Shown here piece by piece: positions 32,385 through 41,600 of a DNA stretch of 64,000 nt; position 1 is the stretch's first letter, and the number at the start of each line of letters is the position of its first letter. Location of the stretch: the NCBI RefSeq assembly GCF_011682045.1, contig NZ_VVIW01000007.1:1-64000 (forward strand), given 5' to 3'. The notes below the pieces were generated by a model. That model searched no databases, was not told the DNA's origin, and was given only the letters and a program-made list of their open reading frames with translations. The position numbers were made by a program, and so were the translations under genes. Source of the stretch: Massilia aquatica. GTDB lineage: Bacteria; Pseudomonadota; Gammaproteobacteria; Burkholderiales; Burkholderiaceae_D.

Positions 32385-32409
32385 CGTGCTTCTTTTGCCG
32401 TCGTCCGGC

Positions 32410-35400
32410 TTACATGCCGCCCGCCTTGAACGTCTTCTCATCAAACTTGAAACGCAGACGCAGGAAGGTGCCATGCGCGGTGTAATCGGCCCCGCTCAGC
32501 TCCTTGTCGGTAAACCCCGACAGGTTATGCCCGACCGACAGATACAGATTGCGCGCCAGCTGGTACCCGACTTCGGCGCCATACGCATACTGGCGGCTCT
32601 TGCCCTGCGGGCTGTACAGCACCGACGCCAGCACGCCCACATCCCACTTCGGCGCCACGTCCACCACCGCGCGTGCGCCCGCCAGCCAGGCGTTGTACTT
32701 CTGCTGGCCGGCCGGCAGGTGGCGGTCGGTATTCATCTTGCCCGCCAGGCGCGACGTCACCCACCATGCGCGGCTGGGGTGGTAGTCCATGTGCGTCGAG
32801 ACGATGTGCGCGCGGTAGTTTTCGCCATCGAGGCGCGCCTCGTCGCGCACCGTCTTGTACTCGTATCGCGCCAGCGCGTTGATGTCGTTGCGCGCGCGCG
32901 GACGCCACGCAAAGCCCACCTGCGCACGGTCCTGCAAGGTGTTCCCGAGCGGGGCGCCGAGCGCGTCGTCGTTGTTGCGCTGGTACAGCAGGTAGTTGCG
33001 CGCCAGCAGGGTCCAGTCGTCGCCCAGCTTGCGCGCCACCGATACCGTGTTGAGCCATTGGTCCTGACCCTGCTCGCCCATCATGTCGGCGCGGTCGAAC
33101 ACCTTGCGCAACTCCAGCTTGGCCGACGCGCTCCAGAGCGGATCGATGCGGTAGTCGATCGCGCCGCTCAAGGCCATCGCTTCCTGCTCGCTGCCGTTCA
33201 ACACCTTCAGATACTCGGCGCCGGTGCTGGCGGTCACGCCCGGCCGCAGCTGCCAGGTATTGCGCACGCCCGACGCGACCTGCGCGTTGCGTTCGTCGTC
33301 AAACCCCAGGTCGGCGCTGTCGCGCAGCCGGTATTCCGAAAACACCGTGCCGCCGGCCATGTACGAAGTATCGACCCCGGCCACCACGCTGGTGCTGCGT
33401 TCGGCCGGGTTGATCGAGTACGACGACGCCAGCCCGGTCTGGGCCTCGGCACGCGCATACAGGCGCCCGTGCGACTCGGTCGCGTACTGCACGCCGAAGC
33501 CATAGCGCTGCTGCTGTTCGCCGTCGATGCTGTGCTCCGCATCGGCGGCCACGGTCAGCCTGGCGCTGGCCTTGAACTGCACGCCGACGCGCGCGGTGGT
33601 CGCTTCCACCCCGCGATACGGGGCGCGATTGGCATGGACCGGGTTATACGGCAGGCCGGTCGCGGTATCGAGCCCGGACGATTCCAGACCGCCGTAAAAA
33701 CCGCCGGCCGGACTTTGCGACCCGCCCAGCGGCGCCGTGTTCGGCGCGATCGATGTCGTCGGCGAGAGCTGGCCGCTCTCTTCGATGTGGCGCAGCGAGA
33801 CGTCGATGAAGAGGCGCTCGCTCAATGCGTACTGCACCCCGGCGCGCTGGCCGTCGCGCGAGGCACCGTCAAAGTTCGCGCCGCCGTCGCTGTCGCTGCG
33901 CACCGCTTCCGCGTACAGGCGCGTGCGCGGGTTGATGCGCCATTTGGCGCTGGCGCCGCCGTCGCTTTGCCCGGCCGCGAGGCCCGCCGCGGTGTTGTTG
34001 AAATCGCGTCCGGCCTGGTGCCACCAGGCGCGCGCTTCGAGCTGCTCGCTGTTGTGGCGCAGTTCGATACGCCCGGCGCTGCCGTCACGCTCGTCCATCG
34101 CTTCGCCCACCTGGCGCGTCGGCGTGGTCGAGACGTTCTGGCCGATGCTGTAGGTGGTCGAGGTGCTGCGCGCCAGTTCGGCCACCAGGTCGGTGCCCGC
34201 ACCGAGTTGCCATTGTCCGGCCACGCTTTGCAGCTTGTAGGGCGAATCGGGATTGCGGTCGTCGACGATCGAGGCGCCCACTTTCACGCGCTCGCCCAGC
34301 GCCACCTGGCCATCGGCGCCAAGCACCCAGAACTTGTCGCCGCCCTGGTCCACCTCGTAGGTGATGCGGATCGATTGCGGGTCGCCGTCCGGGGTCAGGG
34401 TCGGGATGGCCTGGTTGAACACGATCCGTCCGCTGAACGGCTCGAAGCTGTAGTCCACGTAGCGCTGCAGGGCGATGACCTGCTTGACCAGGTTGGCCTG
34501 GTTCTTGTCGCGCACGACCAGTTCGACCTTGTCCGAATTCTGGATCGCGCTGTTGCTGCGCACCGCGAACGGTCCGGAGGTGCCATTCGCCTGGTATTCC
34601 TCGATCACCTGTTTCAGGCTGTCGTGCACGGCGAAGGCGTTGCCGCTGATGCTGCCTTGCTCGTAGTGGCCGCGCAGGCCGGTGGCGCTGCGGTTGTACT
34701 GGCCCAGTTTGTGCAGGCCGCTGTCCATGCCGCTGCCGGTGCCGGCGAATTGGCTGAAGCCGGCGCCGGTCGCAAAGTCGCCGTACAGCAGGTAGTTCTT
34801 GCGCTGGTCGAGGCGCACATACAGGCGCTCGCTCGAACGGGCGTCGAAGGCGGTCACCGAGTCGTCGCCATACACCGGATAAAAACGGTTCGGATCGAGG
34901 TCGCGCAGCAGGCGGCTGCTGTCGGCTTTTTCGGAATCGTAGGCGGCCGTGATGGCGCTGTCGATGCCGATGTCGCCCTTGGCAAAAAACGCCAGGCGCG
35001 CCGCCACGTCGTCCTTGCCGCCGTTGAACTGGCGGCTCCAGTGGGTCAGCGACTGCTCGAAGCCATCGTTGAAGCGTTCCGGCCCGGCCGGCGAGCTGCT
35101 ACGGCGGCCAATGACGCCTTCGGCCACGCCGGCGGCGAACAGCGGCCGCCGTTCGGTCACAAAACTGAGTTGGCCACGCGCCTGCAAGGCGCCGCTGGCC
35201 ACCGACAGCACCACATCCTGCGCGTGCGAAGGCGCCACCAGCTGGAAGCGCGCCACGCCGTCGTCGACGCGAATGCGGGTGCCGCGCAGCAGGCGGTCGG
35301 CACGCTGGCCGAGGCGCAGGCCGGGCGCGGCGGCCGGATCGAGAATGCGCCCGCCGCTGCTGTCGACCGTGATCCAGGTGCTGCCGCGCAGGGGCTGGCC

Positions 35401-35655
35401 CCGGGCGTCGAGCAGGCGTACGGTCACGCCGACGGCGGAGCGGCCGTCGCCGGGCAGCATGTTGCTGTCGGTTTCAACCAGGATGTCGCCCAGGGCCGGG
35501 TCGCTGCGCAGGGACAGCGGCGCAGGGTCGGCTGGTTGCGCCAGCGGCGCGATGGTCTGCGCGTGCAGCGGATAGGCGGCGGCAATCGCCAGCACGCCGA
35601 TCAACAGGCGGGTTTGCGCGCGCGCGGGCAGGGGACGCAGGAAGTTATTGCGCAT
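32410..35655 (-). CDS. Large outer-membrane beta-barrel protein
   Basis: 1081 residues with a signal peptide ending near residue 32 (AIAAAYPLHAQ). The N-terminal part contains an invasin/Big-like beta domain (GRSAVGVTVRLLDARGQPL). After about residue 250 the sequence alternates polar and aromatic residues as in a long beta-barrel (LYVRLDQRKNYLLYGDFAT, ARYEYKTVRDEARLDGENYR). The last strand, TFLRLRFKFDEKTF, resembles a BAM-recognised C-terminal strand. No TonB box or plug is evident. The start overlaps the 3' end of the giant repeat-protein gene by 11 bases, so it is translationally coupled and probably its partner or exporter. Confidence 0.8.
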   Translation of the reverse strand: MRNNFLRPLPARAQTRLLIGVLAIAAAYPLHAQTIAPLAQPADPAPLSLRSDPALGDILVETDSNMLPGDGRSAVGVTVRLLDARGQPLRGSTWITVDSSGGRILDPAAAPGLRLGQRADRLLRGTRIRVDDGVARFQLVAPSHAQDVVLSVASGALQARGQLSFVTERRPLFAAGVAEGVIGRRSSSPAGPERFNDGFEQSLTHWSRQFNGGKDDVAARLAFFAKGDIGIDSAITAAYDSEKADSSRLLRDLDPNRFYPVYGDDSVTAFDARSSERLYVRLDQRKNYLLYGDFATGAGFSQFAGTGSGMDSGLHKLGQYNRSATGLRGHYEQGSISGNAFAVHDSLKQVIEEYQANGTSGPFAVRSNSAIQNSDKVELVVRDKNQANLVKQVIALQRYVDYSFEPFSGRIVFNQAIPTLTPDGDPQSIRITYEVDQGGDKFWVLGADGQVALGERVKVGASIVDDRNPDSPYKLQSVAGQWQLGAGTDLVAELARSTSTTYSIGQNVSTTPTRQVGEAMDERDGSAGRIELRHNSEQLEARAWWHQAGRDFNNTAAGLAAGQSDGGASAKWRINPRTRLYAEAVRSDSDGGANFDGASRDGQRAGVQYALSERLFIDVSLRHIEESGQLSPTTSIAPNTAPLGGSQSPAGGFYGGLESSGLDTATGLPYNPVHANRAPYRGVEATTARVGVQFKASARLTVAADAEHSIDGEQQQRYGFGVQYATESHGRLYARAEAQTGLASSYSINPAERSTSVVAGVDTSYMAGGTVFSEYRLRDSADLGFDDERNAQVASGVRNTWQLRPGVTASTGAEYLKVLNGSEQEAMALSGAIDYRIDPLWSASAKLELRKVFDRADMMGEQGQDQWLNTVSVARKLGDDWTLLARNYLLYQRNNDDALGAPLGNTLQDRAQVGFAWRPRARNDINALARYEYKTVRDEARLDGENYRAHIVSTHMDYHPSRAWWVTSRLAGKMNTDRHLPAGQQKYNAWLAGARAVVDVAPKWDVGVLASVLYSPQGKSRQYAYGAEVGYQLARNLYLSVGHNLSGFTDKELSGADYTAHGTFLRLRFKFDEKTFKAGGM

Positions 35656-38600
35656 GTTGTTCCCCTTGGACTGGCTTGCTGTTCACCTTGCGTTTTTCCT
35701 TGGTCGAAAATGTGATGCCGGGACTGCCCGTGGGCGGCGGCGCTTCTGTTCGCGCTTCACCGTCCTGGCGCGGACGACCCAGGCGGATGCGTTCCTGCAC
35801 CGGCGCGGCGCAGCTGGTCTCGGCGAAATCGGCGCGAATCAGCTCGCCGTTGCGCACGTCCAGCAGCAGGCTGTCAGCATCGCCCAGGTTGCGGTTGCTG
35901 GTCTCGCCCATCACGCTTCCAGCCGGCAGGGTGACCGGATCGACCTTGATCACGTGCGCGGCCGGCGCCAGGCCGCAGTAGCTGTACTTGCCATCGTTAT
36001 CGGTGCGCACGTTGGTGCCGTCTTCCAGATACAGGCGCACGCCCGGAATACCGGCTTCGCCAGCATCCTGCATGCCGTTGCGGTTGCAGTCGGCGAAGAC
36101 CTTGCCGGCCACGCAGGCATCGTTCGTGAACACGCCGCCGGTCACCTTGACCTGGAAGCGCGCTTCGTTGGAGGTGATCGCCCCCGCGCGCGGCGCCAGC
36201 GTGGCCGCGTCGAGGCAGCCGCCGGCGCTGGTGCAGGCATAGGCCCAGGCGCGGTTGACGCCATCGCCCTGCATGCTGCCCACGCCGACCCGCGCGCGGT
36301 AGCTCAGTACCAGTTCCCGGCCGCCGCTGGCGGCGCCGAGCTGGAAGCCGAGCACCGAGCCGGCAGCGCTCAAAGGATCGGGGGCGCGCACGCCGTTCAC
36401 CGTGGCGCTGCCCGGCACGTAGCGGAAGCCCGGCGGCAGCACATCGCGCACGCTGGACTGGGCGATGGTCGAGCCGGCGCCCTGGCTCAGGACGATGGTG
36501 TAGCGCACCGTGTCGCCCAGTTCCGCCGTCTGGCGGTCGCCCGTCTTGCTCAGTGCCAGGCCGGAAGCCACCGCCGCGTCGAGCGGGAGGTGGTTGTTCA
36601 TCAGCGCCGCCGACACGCCGCTGGTGATTTGCAGCTTGAGATAGTACTGGGTGGTGTTGGCGCCGCCGGCGACCAGGCCGGCGCAGGCCGCCGCGTCATG
36701 CCGGGGCACGTTGGCGCCGGGAGCGCTGGTGCCGGACTGGACCAGCGCCGGGTCGGGCGTGGCGCCCACGTTCAGGGTGCCAGCGCAGGCCGGCAGCAGG
36801 CGCGAGCGGCTGCCGTAGCCGGATGGCGACTTGCCAACCGCCAGGGTGTAGGTGCCGCTCGGGTAGCCGTTTTGCAGCTGGACCTGATAAGCGCCGTCGT
36901 TGCCGGTCACCTGGTTCTGGCCGCCTGCCAGGTGGGTGGCGGCATCGAAGCCGGCCGGACCGGAGACCAGCACCGTCACGCCCGCCAGCGGCAGGCGCGA
37001 GATGGCGTCGTAGACGATGCCGGTCGGCTTCAGGGCCAGGTTCTGCTGGGTGATTTCGTCATTGGCGGAGAGGGTCAGGTTGCGGATCGAGCGCGCACTG
37101 GCGTTGCCGGCGCCGCCGCCGGACTCCGGCGTGCCGGACAGGTTGGTGCCGGCCTTGCTGAACTCCAGCGCGAAGCCGGTGCCGGTTGGCAGGCCGGTCT
37201 GGGCATAGCCAGGGCACACCAGGTTGTCGAGCTGATACTGGCCTTGCGCATTGCTTTGCACGCTGCACAGCGACTGGCCGTTTTGCGACAGGGTCACGTT
37301 CCAGCCGGCCACCAGGGCGCCGGGCGCACCCGGCATCGGCTTGTCGCCCAGCGTGATGACGCCGCTGACAATCGGCAACTTCAGGCCCGGTACGGCGCGT
37401 GGGCGCAGGCCGAACAGGTAGCCGTCGATCTTGCCGCCCGACGAGGCCAGCAGCGCGCCGTCGATGCCGATGTCGGCAATGCTGGCCTGGAACGCCTGGG
37501 TGCCGAAGTTGGCGTTGTTGACCCTGCCGCCTGCGCTACCCGCGCGTTCCTGGCCGTCGGCGTACTGGGCGCCGTCGACGTCGGCCGTATTGCGCCGAAG
37601 CGTGTAGGTGCCTGCGCCAAGGCCGGCGAAGGCGAAGCTGCCGTCGGCGCCGCTGGTGGCCACGCTGCCGGCGCTGCCCGAGAGGGTCACGCGCACGCCG
37701 GACAGGCCGGCTTCGCCGCTGTCCTTCACGCCATTGTTATTGGCATCGACATACACAAAGCCTTGCAGGGTGCCGGTGTTTTGCTCGCCGAACAGGTAGC
37801 CAGTGCCGGCCGCGCCAGGAGCGACTACGATATTGGCGATCCGGTTGCGCGCGGCGCTGCCGTCGAAGCCGCCGTTGTCGACCGTGCCGCCGAGGCTGCC
37901 GGCGGTTTCCTTGCCGTCGGCTTTGTTTGGCGGCTGCACTTCGGTGATGCTGTAGGTGCCGCCTTTGATGTTGTCAAAAGCAAAGCGGCCTTCGCTGCCG
38001 GTGACGGTGCTCAGTTCCACCCTGGCGCCATCGATATCTGTGCCGTCGAGCTTGATGGTGACGCCGGCCAGGCCGGATTCGCCGCTGTTGTTGATGCCGT
38101 CGTTATTGCTGTCGGTGTAGACCAGCCCGGCGAGCGAGGCGCTCGGCGGCGGCGCGCGGGTGACGCTCACGGTGGTGGTGGCGGTCTTGCCGCTTTGCGC
38201 CGTCACCACGATGGTGATGGTATTGCTGCCGACCGCCAGCGCCACCGGCGCCGAGGCGCTGGCGCTGGCGACAAGCACGCCGTTGACGGTGACGCTGGCG
38301 CCGCTGTCGGCCACGGTCGGGGTGATGCTGATGCTGGCGCTCGCGTTGGGCACGGCCACGGCATAGGCGCTGGTGGCGCTGGAAAATGCCGGCGCCAGCG
38401 TACCCGCCGAGACGGCCAGGTTGGCGAACGCCGCGTTGTCCGACACGGCGCGCGTGGCGCTGATGGTGTAAGTCTTCACGCTGCCATCCTGGGCGGTGAC
38501 GCTGACCACGATGCTGTTGTTGCCTGCCGCCAGTGCGATGGCTTGCGAGGCGCTGCCGCTGGCAACGGGCACGCCGTTGACGGTGACGCGCGCGCTGGCA

Positions 38601-41600
38601 TCGGCCACGGCCGGGGTCACGCTGATGCTGCTGGTGCCGTTCGGCAGCGCCAGCGCATAGCTGGTCACACCCGGTGTAAAGGCCGGGGTGAGCGTGGCGC
38701 CCGGTACCGACAGCGCCGCCAGGTCGGCATTGGAGGCGGCCGCGCGCGTGACGCTGATGCTGTAGGTCTTGCTGCTCAAGCCATCCTGCGCCGTGACCAC
38801 GACCGTAATCAGGTTGGCGGCGGTGAGCAGGGCGATCGGGGCCGAGGCGCTGCCGCTGGCAACCGCCACGCCGTTGACGGTGATGCTGCCCGCCGCTGCG
38901 CTCGGGGTGACGGTCAGCGAGCTGGTGGCGGCGCCGACGCTGGCGCTGTAGGCGGTGGTGGCGGGGCTGAAGGCCGGCGCCAGCGTGGCGTTCGACAGGC
39001 TCAGGCCGGTCAGTTCGGCAACCAGCGGCGCGGCGCGGGTGACGGTGACGGTGTAGGTGTTGGTGGTCACGCCATTTTGCGCGGTGACGACCACGGTAAT
39101 CACATTCGCGCCGACGTTCAGCGCCAGCGGGGCCGATGCGGCGCCGCTGGCGGTGGCCACGTTGTTGACGGTGATGGTGCTGTTGGCGGCGCTCGGGGTG
39201 ATGGTGATCGAGCTGGTCGTATTCGGCACGCTGGCCGTGTAGGCCGTGGTGGCGCTGGCAAACACCGGGGTCAGGGTGCCGCCCGAGATCGTCAGCGCGG
39301 ACAGGTCGGCATTCGACGAGACGTTGCGGGTCACGTTGATGGTATAGCTGCGTGGGGAACCATCCTGCGCCGTGACCGTGACGGTGATGACGTTGGCGCC
39401 GGTGTTCAGGGCAATCTGACCCGAGGCCGCGCCGCTGGCGACCGCCACGCCGTTGACGGTGACCGATGCGCTGCTCTCGGCCACGGTGGGGGTGACAGTG
39501 ACCGAGGCGCTCGCATTCGGCACAGTGGCGGTGTAGGCTTGCTGGGCCGCGCTGAACACCGGGTTCAGGGTGCCGCTCGACAGGCTCAGGGCCGCCAGGT
39601 CGTTGTTGGCCGAGATCGCGCGGGTGACCGTGACGGTGTAGGTCTTGGTGGAGCTGTTTTGCGCCGTGACCACGATGGTGACCGTGTTCGAACCGGTGTT
39701 CAGCGGGATCGGGCCGGAGGCGTTGCCGCTGGCAACGGCCACGCCGTTGACCGTAACGGTGGCGTTCGGCTCGTTGACGGTCGGCGTGACCGTGATGGCG
39801 CCGGTGGCTGCCGCGACCCCCATTGTGTAGCTGGTGGTTGATGGCGCGAACGCCGGGGTCAGGGTGCCGCCCGAGAACGCCAGGGCCGACAGGTTGGCGT
39901 CGCCCGAGGCGGCGCGGGTCACCGTGACGGTATAGCTGGTGACGGTGCTGCCATCCTGCGCCGTGACGGCGACCGTGATGGTGTTGGCGCCGACCGCCAG
40001 CGCGATCGGGGCCGAGGTGTTGCCGCTGGTGACGGCCACGCCGTTGACCGTGACGCTGGCGGTGGCGTCGCTCACGGTCGGGGTGACTGCGACCGAGGTG
40101 GTGGCGTTGGCCACGCTGGCCGTGTAGCTGGTGGTGCCCGAGGCGAACACCGGGCTCAGGGTGCCGCTGGTGAGCGACAGCGCGGAGAGCGTGGCATTGT
40201 TGGACGGAAGCGCGCGGGTGATCGTCAGCGTGTAGGACTTGGTCGCACTATTCTGGGCGGTGACGACGACGGTGATCGTGTTGCTGCCCGGATTCATCGC
40301 GATGGCGCCGGAGGCGGCGCCGCTGGTGACGGCCACGCCATTGACGGTGATACTGGAAGTGCCGGCCGCCGCGGTGGGGGTGACCGTGATGCTGTTCGTG
40401 CCGGCGCCAATGGCGGCGACATAGCTGGTCGTGCCCGAGGCGAACACCGGGCTCAGTGTGCCGCTGGAGATGCTCAGAGCGGACAGATCGTTGTTGGACG
40501 AGGCGGCGCGGGTCACGGTGACGGTGTAGCTCTTTTGCGTGGTGCCATCCTGCGCCGTGACGACGGTGCTGATGGTGTTGGCGCCGACCGCCAGCGCAAT
40601 CGCCCCGGAGGCGTTGCCGCTGCTAACGGCCACGCCGTTGACGGTGACGCTGGCGGTGGCGTCGGCCACGGTCGGGGTCACGGTGAGCGAGGTGGTGGCG
40701 TTGCCCACGCTGGCGGTGTAGCTGGTGGTGGCGGAGGCAAAGCCGGGACTCAAGGTGCCGCTCGAGAGCGACAGCGCGGCCAGGTCGGCGTTGGTCGAAG
40801 CGGCACGGGTGACGGTGATGGTGTAGCTGAGCGGCGTGCCGTTCTGCGCGGTGACCGTGACGGTGATGGTGTTGCTGCCGACCGCCAGCGCGATCGCGCT
40901 GGAAGCGTTGCCGCTGGTGGTGGCGACGCCGTTGACGGTGACGCTGGCGGTGGCGTCCGCCACGGTCGGAGTCACCGTGATCGAAGTGGTGGCGTTGCTC
41001 ACGCTGGCCGTGTAGCTGGTGGTGGCGGAAGCGAACACCGGCGCCAGCGTGCCGCTCGACAGGGATAGCGCGCTCAACTGGTTGTTGCTTGATGCCGCCG
41101 CGCGCGTGACGGTGGTGGTGTAAGGCTTGGTGGTGGTGCCGTCCTGGGCTGTGACGACGGTGGTGATCACATTATTGCCGACCGCCAGCGCGATTGCACC
41201 GGACGGGCTGCCGCTGGTCACGGCCGCGCCGTTGACGGTGATGCTGGCGTTGGCCTGCGACCTGGTCGGGGTGACTGTCAGCGAGGTGGTGTTGAACGGC
41301 ACGCTGGCGGTGTAGCTGGTGGTGGCGCTGGCAAACACCGGGGCCAGGGTGCCCTGCGACAGGACCAGATTGCTCAGGTTGGCGTCGCTCGAGGGCGGCG
41401 CCGCGCGCGTGATGGTGATGGTGTAGGTCCTGGTGGTGCTGCCGTCGAGCGCGGTGACCACGGTCGTGATGGTGTTGGCACCCACATTCAGGGCAATGCT
41501 TCCCGAAGCCGCGCCGCTGCTGACATTGACGCCGTTGACGGTGACGGTCGCACCCGGGGTGTCGACGGTGGGCGTGACGGTGGTGCTGGCGATGGCGTTG

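Larger units (their letters stand above)
31931..32409. other. 479-base intergenic region, A+T-rich in part
   Basis: No gene is seen. It holds the promoter for the SulP gene (32077-32105, minus strand), an A+T-rich stretch at about 32100-32260 and the terminator of the outer-membrane gene (32354-32384). Short open frames here have no homologous look. Confidence 0.6.

Noticed and set aside
32296-35715. An 1139-codon plus-strand open frame
   Set aside because: Antisense to the outer-membrane barrel gene, Arg/His/Ala-rich shadow composition, no motif.
35648-39841. A 1397-codon open frame on the plus strand
   Set aside because: It is antisense to the giant repeat gene, has no domain, and follows from the third-position G/C bias and repeats.
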